A stretch of 64,000 bases of DNA, taken from assembly GCF_022869165.1 (NCBI RefSeq), contig NZ_CP094929.1, forward strand, positions 620,001-684,000, in the 5' to 3' direction. This document shows, piece after piece, positions 26,200 to 33,798 of the stretch. The first letter of the stretch is position 1, and every line of letters begins with the position of its first letter. A model generated the notes under the pieces. It worked only from the letters and a program-made list of their open reading frames with translations. It made no database searches and was not told where the DNA came from. A program made the position numbers and the translations under genes. Origin of the DNA: Sphaerochaeta associata. Its GTDB lineage: Bacteria; Spirochaetota; Spirochaetia; Sphaerochaetales; Sphaerochaetaceae.

Positions 26200-27133
26200 A
26201 GCGACTGGTGAAAATCCGCTGGTACTGCTTGGGGCTCATTGCCATGACCTTGCGGAACTGGCGGGAGAAATAATTGGGGTCCTTGAAGCCGCACGCCTCA
26301 CTCACCTGACCCATGGAAAGGCCTCGCTCCTGGATGAGCGAGCATGCGTGGGCAATGCGCTTGTGGATGTGGAACTCTATAGGTGAAAGGCCTGTACTCT
26401 GCTTGAAACAGCGGTTGAGCGTGCTGGTGCTCATGTTTGCTATTGCGACAAGGTCTTCGGTGGTGAGGGCCTTGTCAAGGTTCCCGTCCATATAGGAGAT
26501 CACCTCCCATAATCTGCGGGCGGTCTGGTTTGTCTCACGGGGAATCTGGTCGTAAATGCGTGATATTTGGACAAGAAGCTCGATGAGGTAGGCGTAGGCA
26601 AGGGTTCTTGAACCAGAGCCGTAGCTTTGGTCGTCTGCTTCCTTTTCCATGAGCTGGACCAGAGGTATGAGTTCGGCGATTTGGGATGGGGAGAGCGTAA
26701 GCCCCACGATGTGTTCTGATTGCAGGAAAATGGTACAAAAGCCGGGCAATTCGGTCAGATCCAAGGCATGACGGGTGATGAGATTCCTTCCATAGAGAAT
26801 GTTGTACAGTACGAGGTTTTCGACATCCTTGTACCCGTGTTCGACTCCCGGGGGAATGAAAAACACCGAACCCTCGCGCAGCGGTATCTGTTCGGTTGCG
26901 GTAAAGTTAATGCCCCTGCCGCTGATGACAATTACAAGTTCATGAAACTCATGGCTGTGGAGCCGGTAGGGGAGCTCCGGGTCACGCTTGATCACCTTCA
27001 GCTGCATCGTAGGCTCATAGAAGAAGGAATTTTCAGTAAGGATGGTCTCACTCATGCCGAAATGGTTGTCCATCCCCCACTGTTTGTCAAGAACCATTGG
27101 TAGGGAGTTGTCCAGTTTTGTATTGTGTGACAC
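26192..27133 (-). CDS. AraC-family transcriptional regulator (RhaS-like)
   Basis: A protein of up to 313 aa with an N-terminal cupin (RLHSHEFHELVIVISGRG, FFIPPGVEHGYKDVE) and C-terminal AraC helices (TEDLVAIANMSTSTLNRCFKQSTGLSP, SMGQVSEACGFKDPNYFSRQFRKVM). The GTG start at 27133 lacks a ribosome-binding site and leaves only 21 bp to the divergent gene at 27155. A start at ATG 27055, just before the cupin, is more plausible and would leave about 100 bp for promoters. It probably responds to a sugar and may control the transaldolase-like gene. Confidence 0.87.
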   Translation of the reverse strand: MSHNTKLDNSLPMVLDKQWGMDNHFGMSETILTENSFFYEPTMQLKVIKRDPELPYRLHSHEFHELVIVISGRGINFTATEQIPLREGSVFFIPPGVEHGYKDVENLVLYNILYGRNLITRHALDLTELPGFCTIFLQSEHIVGLTLSPSQIAELIPLVQLMEKEADDQSYGSGSRTLAYAYLIELLVQISRIYDQIPRETNQTARRLWEVISYMDGNLDKALTTEDLVAIANMSTSTLNRCFKQSTGLSPIEFHIHKRIAHACSLIQERGLSMGQVSEACGFKDPNYFSRQFRKVMAMSPKQYQRIFTSRFT

Positions 27134-27154
27134 ACTGGCTACAGAGGTATTGCC

Positions 27155-27832
27155 ATGGATTTATTGCTTGATACTGCAGATCTTGCAGAAGTGGAACATG
27201 CACTCCAATATTATCCCATCAAGGGAGTTACCACCAATCCAACGATGCTCTCCCGCTTGGAGCAGACTCATGTGCTGTCACACTTGAAAGCTATTCGGGC
27301 TCTTATCGGTGATGAACGGGACTTGCATGTGCAACTGATGGCACGCGACCGAGAGACGATGATCAGGGAAGCCCACCACCTTGCAACACAGTTGGGCGAG
27401 CAGACCTTCATCGCTGTTCCTGTAACCGAGGTGGGTCTTTCGGTCATCAAACAGCTCGCCCAAGAGGGCCTCAATATCACCGCTTCAACGGTTTTCTCCA
27501 CCATCCAAGGGATTCTCGCGATGCTCAGCGGGGCACGCTATGTCGCTGTCTTTTACGACAGGATGCTCAATCTCGACATCGATGCGGGCAGGGTCATCAA
27601 AGAGCTTGCCGGTTTGCTTTGGACGAACACTAGTTCCACCCAGGTCCTTGCTGCGAGTTTTCGCAACGTGGCCGAGGTCACCAATGCCTACGCCAGCGGA
27701 GCCGGAAGCTGCACCGTGCGGCCGGAGCTTCTTTCAACCGGCCTTGCCATGCCCTCGATCAAGAAGGCGGTGCAGGATTTTGCCGATGATTGGAAGAAGG
27801 TCTACGGGGACAAGACTCTCCTGGAGCTTTAG
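27155..27832 (+). CDS. Transaldolase/fructose-6-phosphate aldolase-family protein lacking the Schiff-base lysine
   Basis: A 225-aa protein collinear with short transaldolases (FSA/TalC). It keeps D6 (LLLDTAD) and N28 (GVTTNPT), as well as VPVTEVGL, ITASTVFS.. QG, and VLAASFRN. The residue matching the Schiff-base lysine of FSA (the K of KIPVT) is A87, encoded by GCT in TTCATCGCTGTTCCTGTA. Without this lysine normal aldolase or transaldolase chemistry is not expected. The gene is divergent from an AraC regulator and convergent with the kinase operon (4-bp overlap). It may be a binding or regulatory homologue, or use a displaced lysine. Confidence 0.85.
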   Translation: MDLLLDTADLAEVEHALQYYPIKGVTTNPTMLSRLEQTHVLSHLKAIRALIGDERDLHVQLMARDRETMIREAHHLATQLGEQTFIAVPVTEVGLSVIKQLAQEGLNITASTVFSTIQGILAMLSGARYVAVFYDRMLNLDIDAGRVIKELAGLLWTNTSSTQVLAASFRNVAEVTNAYASGAGSCTVRPELLSTGLAMPSIKKAVQDFADDWKKVYGDKTLLEL

Positions 27833-29301
27833 CAAGAGAGGGCCTTCCCCACCGCTTTCTGCCAACCCAGGTATAGTCTGTCTCGCTCCTTGCTGTCCAT
27901 GCCTGCATGATAGAGTGCCTTCGGTGGTCTGTCGAAAGCCGTCTGTTCATCCAAAATGCCCAGCTTCAACAATGCAAGCAACGCCGGCCCTTGTCCGCTC
28001 AACTCCTCAAGATTCGCCACCCGCACTTCGCTTTGCAATATGTCGGATTGGAACTGCATCAGGAATGTGTCGTTGGTAGGCCCTCCATCGACTCTGAGGC
28101 TCATAATGTCCTTGTGACTGTGTTTCTGCATGAGAAAGAGTATGTCGGCTATTTGATAGGCTATCGCTTCCTCTGCTGCTTTCACTAATTCAGCTTTTCC
28201 TGTTCGGCGGTCCATGCCGATGATCAGGGCTCTGGCATTTGCATCCCAATAGGGGGCACCCAGTCCGGAGAAAGCCGGTACCATGTACAGTCCTTCAACC
28301 ACCCTGGCCGATTGTGCCATTTTACCAGCTTCCTTTGAACTGGCAATGAGACCCAGATCATCGACCAAGTAGGAGATGGTCGCTCCGCTGTAGTTTATAT
28401 TGCCTTCCAGGACATACGTTATGTTTCCATCCATTCCCCAGGCCACACTGGTTACCAAATCCTCACACAACACTGCCTCAGAACCAATATTCATCATGAT
28501 CGAGGAACCGGTGCCATACGTTGCCTTGGTCAATCCCTCCCGGAGGCAGCCTTGTGCAAACAAGGCGCCTTGGGAGTCCCCGAGCACTCCGCATAGAGGA
28601 ACAGACGATTGCAACAAACCTCCGATGGTGGTATGAGCGAAGACTGCGTTGGAGTCGCACACCTCGGGCAGGCAATCGAGAGGGATGCCGAATAATTGGG
28701 CCACCTCAATGTCCCAGTCGAGCTTCACAAGGTTCAGCAGCTGGGTTCGTGATGCATTGGAATAATCGGTTTTCACTACCTTCTCCTCACTGAGATGGTG
28801 AAGAAGGAAGCTGTCCATGGTGGAGAGTACAAGCTGTTGATTCTCTGCGGCCTGCCTGACCTGTTCTACATGGTTCAGCAGCCAAGAGAACTTGGCTGCG
28901 CTGAAGTAGGGGGAGAGGTGCAGTCCGGTATGGCTGTGGATCAATGTTTTTTGGTCGCTCAGATTATTGCAGATCTCCTGGGCACGTCCGCACTGCCAGA
29001 CGATGGCGTTGTAAAGCGGATTGCCGGTGGTTCGGTCCCAAGCCAGGGCTGTCTCCCTCTGGTTGGAGATTGAGACGGCCTTGATGCAATTACGGTCAAC
29101 TCCGGTTTGAAGGAGCAACTGTTCCGCCGCCTTGAAGACATTGGCAAGAATCTCCTGTGCATCGTGTTCCACCCATCCCTGGTCGTTGATGATTTGTCGG
29201 TGAGGGATGTCCGCTCTGCCAACCAATGCCGCGTTCCGGTCAAACAGGAGGGCTTTGGTTGTAGAAGTGCTTTGGTCGAAACTGAGAATATATTGGTTCA
29301 T
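27829..29301 (-). CDS. FGGY-family carbohydrate kinase
   Basis: The start is the ATG at 29301 after AGAGGAAG, giving 490 aa. A GTG one codon upstream is also in frame. N-terminal phosphate loop DQSTSTTKALLFD, then SNQRETALAWDRTTGNPLYNAIVWQC, GVLGDSQGALFAQG, YGTGSSIMMNIG and FSGLGAPYWDANARA show a glycerol-kinase-like FGGY enzyme with both actin-like domains complete. It phosphorylates a sugar or polyol. Its place after a FucI-like isomerase and two transketolase halves suggests a ketose substrate (such as apulose or a pentulose) rather than glycerol. The start touches the stop of the transketolase C-terminal gene. Confidence 0.92.
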   Translation of the reverse strand: MNQYILSFDQSTSTTKALLFDRNAALVGRADIPHRQIINDQGWVEHDAQEILANVFKAAEQLLLQTGVDRNCIKAVSISNQRETALAWDRTTGNPLYNAIVWQCGRAQEICNNLSDQKTLIHSHTGLHLSPYFSAAKFSWLLNHVEQVRQAAENQQLVLSTMDSFLLHHLSEEKVVKTDYSNASRTQLLNLVKLDWDIEVAQLFGIPLDCLPEVCDSNAVFAHTTIGGLLQSSVPLCGVLGDSQGALFAQGCLREGLTKATYGTGSSIMMNIGSEAVLCEDLVTSVAWGMDGNITYVLEGNINYSGATISYLVDDLGLIASSKEAGKMAQSARVVEGLYMVPAFSGLGAPYWDANARALIIGMDRRTGKAELVKAAEEAIAYQIADILFLMQKHSHKDIMSLRVDGGPTNDTFLMQFQSDILQSEVRVANLEELSGQGPALLALLKLGILDEQTAFDRPPKALYHAGMDSKERDRLYLGWQKAVGKALSC

Positions 29302-30251
29302 CACCGCTTCCTCTGAAGAAGTTTTCTTGCTGATTCTGCTATTCCTTTTGCATCGAGGCCATACTCGCTAAACAGCTCAAGGCTGGTTCCTGTCACCAAG
29401 TACTCATCGGGAAGACCCAAGGTGGTTACGGGAACTGGATGATTCGCACAGACTATCTGGCTTACCGTAGCACCCAGCCCCCCATTGATGCTGTGTTCTT
29501 CCACGGTCAGGATTGCCCCGGTTTCCCCGGCGGCTTTGATGATCGCTTCTTCATCGAACGGCTTGAGTGTGGCCATGTCCAGAACACGGGCTTCAATGCC
29601 CTGAGTCTTGAGCAATGTTGCCGCTTCAAGAGCATGATACACCATCTCCCCGCAGGCGACCAAGGTCAGGTCGCAGCCTTCCTTGAGCGTATTGGCCTTA
29701 CCGAATACAAAGGGTTCCATGCCCAATTCCTCAGTGTACACTGCTGGAACCTTCTCCCTTCCTATACGAAAGAAGACAGCGTCCTTTGTCTGGGCCACTG
29801 AGCGCAGGGCTGCTGCAGTCTGAATGGCATCACAGGGAATGATGAGTGTAAGATCGGGGATGCAGCGAAGAGCTGCAATATCGTGCAGGGTATGGTGGCT
29901 TGCTCCCAAGGCACCGTAACTGATTCCTCCGCTGACTCCCAGAATTTTTACATTCTGATGGGAGTAGGCTACATCCACTTTGATTTGTTCGAGACTACGG
30001 GCCGTCAGGAAGCAGGCGGGAGCGCAGACATAGGGTTTCTTTCCGACCACCGACAGCCCGGCTGCAACGCCAATTTCATTCTGTTCGGCGATTCCAATTT
30101 CCACAAACTGGTCGGGCAGTGTTTTTACATAGGTGTTCAACGAGCATGATCCACGGGCGTCACTGCTGATGACGATGATATCAGGATCGTTTTTGGCCAG
30201 CTCGAGCAGGACCGTCGTATATGCCTCTCGGCATGCTTTAGAGTTTGGCAT
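29301..30251 (-). CDS. Transketolase, C-terminal subunit
   Basis: The start is the ATG at 30251, which overlaps the N-terminal-subunit gene by 14 bp; the 16 codons upstream are ignored. At 316 aa it holds the pyrimidine-binding and C-terminal domains. Recognisable stretches are VISSDARGSCSLNTYV, VEIGIAEQNEIGVAAGLSVVGKKPYV (with the cofactor-activating glutamate E) and ILTVEEHSINGGLGATVSQ. It joins the product of 30238-31077 to form a split ThDP transketolase that moves a two-carbon ketol unit. Split transketolases are common in bacterial accessory sugar pathways. Confidence 0.92.
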   Translation of the reverse strand: MPNSKACREAYTTVLLELAKNDPDIIVISSDARGSCSLNTYVKTLPDQFVEIGIAEQNEIGVAAGLSVVGKKPYVCAPACFLTARSLEQIKVDVAYSHQNVKILGVSGGISYGALGASHHTLHDIAALRCIPDLTLIIPCDAIQTAAALRSVAQTKDAVFFRIGREKVPAVYTEELGMEPFVFGKANTLKEGCDLTLVACGEMVYHALEAATLLKTQGIEARVLDMATLKPFDEEAIIKAAGETGAILTVEEHSINGGLGATVSQIVCANHPVPVTTLGLPDEYLVTGTSLELFSEYGLDAKGIAESARKLLQRKR

Positions 30252-31077
30252 TGCGAAGTTCCTCCTCAAGGCGTGTAAAAGCAGCCATAGCCTCTTCATA
30301 GAGTCCCTTGTTCGGAACCCCGTGGTGCCAGGACGCTACGTTCTCCATCGCCTTCACGCCTTTGCCTTTGATGGTATGGGCGATGATCAACGTTGGTTTT
30401 TCCGGCTTCAGGGGCGTGGACGTCAAGGCTTGAACAACCTCATCCATGGCATTGCCGTCGATCTCCTTGACCTCCCAACCAAAGCTCTCCCATCGGGCTG
30501 CCAGCGGCTCCAAGCTCATGACATCTTCGGTCGAGCCCGAAATCTGCAGATGGTTGCGATCGATGATCGCCACCAGGTTGTCCAACTTGTAGTGGCCTGC
30601 CGCCATAGCAGCTTCCCACACCGAGCCTTCGGCCTGTTCGCCGTCACCCATAAGGGTGAAGACGCGATTGGTCTTGCGGTCTTTTTTTAGTCCAATGGCC
30701 ATCCCCACGGAAATGGACAATCCGTGTCCAAGTGCTCCTGTATTCATCTCGATGCCGGGAATTTTGTTGTTGGGATGTCCAATGAGGCGGCTTTTGAATC
30801 TGCTGAAGGTCTCCAGCTCTTCGGGGGGGAAGAAACCTCGTTCGGCCAGGACTGCAAGATACCCTTCGACGCAATGGCCCTTGGAGAGAATGAAGTAATC
30901 CCTCTCCTCCCAGAATGGGTTGGAAGGGTCCAACTTGAGAACATGGAAAAAGAGTGCGGTCATAATATCGGCGGAGGACAAGGCCCCGCCGGTATGGCCT
31001 GTCTTTGCATGATAAATCATCGATAGCAGGGCCTTGCGTGTCTGCACGGCTTGCACCTTGAGTTCTTGTAGTGTCAT
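30238..31077 (-). CDS. Transketolase, N-terminal subunit
   Basis: The start is the ATG at 31077, preceded by TGAGGAACC; an upstream ATG at 31089 has no ribosome-binding site. The subunit is 279 aa. It binds thiamine diphosphate through GDGEQAEGSVWEAAMAAGHYKLDN..IIDRN, and has the phosphate-binding HAKTGHTGGALSSADI and SKGHCVEGY. It is the second gene of the FucI-like isomerase operon. The catalytic centre is shared with the C-terminal subunit. Confidence 0.92.
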   Translation of the reverse strand: MTLQELKVQAVQTRKALLSMIYHAKTGHTGGALSSADIMTALFFHVLKLDPSNPFWEERDYFILSKGHCVEGYLAVLAERGFFPPEELETFSRFKSRLIGHPNNKIPGIEMNTGALGHGLSISVGMAIGLKKDRKTNRVFTLMGDGEQAEGSVWEAAMAAGHYKLDNLVAIIDRNHLQISGSTEDVMSLEPLAARWESFGWEVKEIDGNAMDEVVQALTSTPLKPEKPTLIIAHTIKGKGVKAMENVASWHHGVPNKGLYEEAMAAFTRLEEELRNAKL

Positions 31078-31089
31078 CTGGTTCCTCAT

Positions 31090-32511
31090 TTACTGCATCG
31101 AGGGGACATCTTCACCCCGGAGGTAGGCTTTCACATCCTCCTCAATCGGATCATAGAAGTCTGGTTCCACGTTGATGTACTTGCAAGCCTCATACAGCAC
31201 GGGAACGATGTTCTGATGGATGCCTACACAGTGGTGGATGTACGGACCGGTGACAATCTTATGTTCAAGCCTCTTGATGTTCTCCACCTCGATCCACAAG
31301 TAGGTCCCCATGCACTTCGGGCCGTCGGTCCCTTCTGCGGTGCCGAGCAGGAGGGAATAGTGTCCATTGTCCCCATCGAATCGACACAGTGTGACCTTTC
31401 CGCTTTTAGCTTCGGCAGTGAGACTTCCAGGATGGTCGAAGGCCAGCGGATAGCCGAGAATCGGCTTCTCCTTTGCCACCGAAACCGGCCAGGGGCCGCA
31501 ATGCTGCAAGAGCTCGCCGTTTGGAATATCGGGGTGTCGGATGGTCCAGTCGGCAAAGAAGGAACGATTCTTTCCCATCCCAGCGGCTTCCACCAACAAG
31601 GCTGTAATAGCTCCATGGATATCGGTCTCACACACTACCGGAATTCCTTCGTCATTCATAAGTGCATTGGCTGCACAAGGCATGATGCCCAATTCAGACT
31701 GCAAGGCGTTCCAGCACTGGATGGCCACCGCCTGACACCCATAGTGGGATGCCAGCTTGGTCATAGCCACTTTCAGCGCTGCAATAACTTCCAGCTGCTC
31801 GTCGGTGACCTGGATGATCATGCTCTCTTTTACATACTGGATCACCTTCTGGATTTCTTGTCGATCAGTTTTCTGACAGTCTCTGATCGTCTGGATCAGT
31901 TCGGGCATGGGGATCGGGGCGAGCTGGACATTGTACTTCTCCAAGAGCTCGCCTTCATTGCACATGGTAGTAAGAAAATCGAAGGGGCGGGTGGATATCT
32001 GCAGGATTCTGATAGACTTGAAGGTCTTTACGACATTGCAGACAGCGAGGAAGTCACGAAGTCCGCGTTCGAACACAGGGTCGCTGAGTCTGCAGTTGGT
32101 CATATAGGTGAAAGGAACCTGGAAGCGTCTGAGAACCTTTCCGGTTGCAAACAGTCCGCACTGGGTGTCGCGCAGTCTCACTCCGTCAGGTTCCGGCCGT
32201 TCATCGAGCGGGCCCCACAGCAGTACAGGCACCCCCATTTCTTTTGCAAGACGGGCGACTACATATTCGGTGCCGAAGTTGCAGTGGGGAAGAAAGAGGC
32301 CGTCGACGCCCTCAGCCTTGAACTTTTGGGCTATTCGCTGCATGTCATGATCGTCATAGAGCAGTCCTTCTTCATTGATATCGGTGATATCGACGAACTC
32401 AATACCCAATTCAAGAAGACGATCGCGGGTAAGGTTGCGGTATTTAATTGCATCGGGTGCACTGAAAATGCTTCTTCGGGTGGGCGCATAGCCCAATTTG
32501 ATGGTAGGCAT
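31090..32511 (-). CDS. L-fucose/L-arabinose isomerase-family protein (COG2407-like)
   Basis: The start is the ATG at 32511 after AAGGAG, giving 473 aa; the 16 codons before it have no support. The fold resembles FucI/AraA-type aldose-ketose isomerases. The likely catalytic metal site is VVCETDIHGAITALLVE (glutamate and aspartate), together with the late histidines in HHCVGIHQNIVP. It heads an operon with the split transketolase and an FGGY kinase, so it probably turns an aldose into the ketose that the kinase phosphorylates. The actual sugar is unknown. Confidence 0.85.
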   Translation of the reverse strand: MPTIKLGYAPTRRSIFSAPDAIKYRNLTRDRLLELGIEFVDITDINEEGLLYDDHDMQRIAQKFKAEGVDGLFLPHCNFGTEYVVARLAKEMGVPVLLWGPLDERPEPDGVRLRDTQCGLFATGKVLRRFQVPFTYMTNCRLSDPVFERGLRDFLAVCNVVKTFKSIRILQISTRPFDFLTTMCNEGELLEKYNVQLAPIPMPELIQTIRDCQKTDRQEIQKVIQYVKESMIIQVTDEQLEVIAALKVAMTKLASHYGCQAVAIQCWNALQSELGIMPCAANALMNDEGIPVVCETDIHGAITALLVEAAGMGKNRSFFADWTIRHPDIPNGELLQHCGPWPVSVAKEKPILGYPLAFDHPGSLTAEAKSGKVTLCRFDGDNGHYSLLLGTAEGTDGPKCMGTYLWIEVENIKRLEHKIVTGPYIHHCVGIHQNIVPVLYEACKYINVEPDFYDPIEEDVKAYLRGEDVPSMQ

Positions 32512-32782
32512 GATGACACTCCTTATAGGATTTATCTCGTTAAGCCCATGGTATTCCAAGTTTTCGTATTCGTCAATGAAAAATATTTCGATTGTTTTCT
32601 TTTGGCTTTCTTTTGTTTACAGTTAAAAAGGTGGTCTCTGAAATATCCAGCTATTGTGAGCAAGATAATTTGTACTTTCAAGCTTCGAACTTGCGATATT
32701 TCGTTAGGATTCAAAAACAAACCTTTTCTTTTCATTTGTTTCCGAGTATGATACCAAAGGAATACGACGAGAGGGTGAAAGC
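32512..32782. promoter_or_regulatory. Divergent control region between FucI-like operon and deoR-type gene
   Basis: A 271-bp AT-rich gap. It contains TTTCGATTGTTTTC near 32586 and other TTCGAA or TTTCG elements (for example CAAGCTTCGAACTTG near 32680), similar to TTCGAAAAC boxes at 33744 and 33761. These are plausible DeoR-family binding sites. A TATGAT (about 32746) may be the -10 of the deoR gene. No firm minus-strand promoter was identified. Confidence 0.45.
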
Positions 32783-33544
32783 ATGTTTCAAGATCAACGG
32801 AGAGAGAAAATCCTGCAGCTGTTGCAGGAAAACGGCAGCTGCCGCGTACAGGAGCTCAAGGAGCTGTTCAAGGTATCGGAGCCCACCATTCGAGGTGATT
32901 TGGAGAGTTTGGAAAAACATGGCTTAATCACCCGCCAGCATGGGGGTGCCTTCATCAATTCGCTTGCTTCGGCAAATCTTCCGCTCACTCCGCCGCGCCG
33001 CGGCCATGAGGAAGAGAAGGCCAGGATTGGGAAAAAGGCTGCTGAATTTGTCAGCAATGGGGATAACATCATCCTCGATTCGGGAACAACAGTCACGGAA
33101 ATGGTCAAGCATCTGGGAGACCGGACCAACCTTAATATTGTTACAAATGCCCTCAATATTGCCCTGCATCTGGGTATGGAGCCTTCAAATCGCGTTTTGG
33201 TGGTGGGTGGGGAGTTCAAACCCCCTACGCTCTCGCTTACAGGAGAGAAGGGGCTTCTCCTCTTTGAAAACCTCTATGTGGAAAAACTCTTTTTGGCAAC
33301 CGGTGGCTTCAGTTTGGACGCCGGTCTTACCTATCCCTCCTTCAGCGACATCGCCCTCAAGCGTGCCATGATTGCATCAGCAAAGACGGTCTACCTGCTT
33401 GCAGATTCCAGCAAGCTCGAGAAAGTCCAGTTTGCTTCGCTTGGGTGTGTAGACAAGATCAAGTATCTGCTTACCGACAGCGGTATCGACAGCGAGTATG
33501 CAAAACGCCTGAGAAATGCAGGGATCAATGTGATCATTTGCTAA
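32783..33544 (+). CDS. DeoR/GlpR-family transcriptional regulator
   Basis: A 253-aa repressor-type protein. The N-terminal winged helix is REKILQLLQENGSCRVQELKELFKVSEPTIRGDLESLEKHGLI. The C-terminal DeoR sensor has ILDSGTTVTEMVKHL, TNALNIALHL, VVGGEF and LLADSSKLEKVQFASL. Such sensors bind phosphorylated sugars. Divergent from the isomerase-transketolase-kinase operon and just before a CUT1 importer, it likely controls both. It starts after GAGAGGGTGAAAGC and ends before a strong terminator. Confidence 0.93.
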   Translation: MFQDQRREKILQLLQENGSCRVQELKELFKVSEPTIRGDLESLEKHGLITRQHGGAFINSLASANLPLTPPRRGHEEEKARIGKKAAEFVSNGDNIILDSGTTVTEMVKHLGDRTNLNIVTNALNIALHLGMEPSNRVLVVGGEFKPPTLSLTGEKGLLLFENLYVEKLFLATGGFSLDAGLTYPSFSDIALKRAMIASAKTVYLLADSSKLEKVQFASLGCVDKIKYLLTDSGIDSEYAKRLRNAGINVIIC

Positions 33545-33565
33545 GCAGCTTCCAAACACTGCCTG

Positions 33566-33598
33566 ACACCTTCGGTTTTTCGGAGGTGTTTTTCTTTT
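33566..33598 (+). terminator. Rho-independent terminator of the deoR-type gene
   Basis: ACACCTTCG / CGGAGGTGT forms a 9-bp stem with one G-T pair and a T-rich loop, followed by TTTTCTTTT. It is a textbook intrinsic terminator 22 nt after the stop. Confidence 0.85.
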
Positions 33599-33677
33599 GG
33601 TGAAAGCGGTACGAAAAAAAACTGGAAGGTAGTAATTACTGACAAATAATTACGATTACATTCGAATCATGCACAAA

Positions 33678-33772
33678 TTTTCGTGTAATCAACGAAAAGT
33701 TTTCATTGCATTCTTCATAACCCTGTTATACACTACTATTGGGTTCGAAAACAAAAGCATTCGAAACAAAAA
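33678..33772. promoter_or_regulatory. Promoter and operator-like repeats upstream of the CUT1 importer at 33799
   Basis: A 7-bp inverted repeat TTTTCGT-N7-ACGAAAA (33678-33698) is followed by a possible promoter, TTGCAT (33706) with a 17-nt spacer and TACACT (33729-33734). Downstream are two direct repeats, TTCGAAAACAAAA (33744-33756) and TTCGAAACAAAAA (33760-33772), spaced 16 nt apart. The repeats fit DeoR-family operators just after the transcription start. Confidence 0.5.
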
Positions 33773-33798
33773 GAAAAATTATAGTAGGAAGGTATGAC

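Noticed and set aside
31216-32751. Long plus-strand open frame (511 codons) opposite the FucI-like gene
   Set aside because: Antisense shadow of a gene with clear isomerase motifs. The start lies inside that gene with no translation signal.
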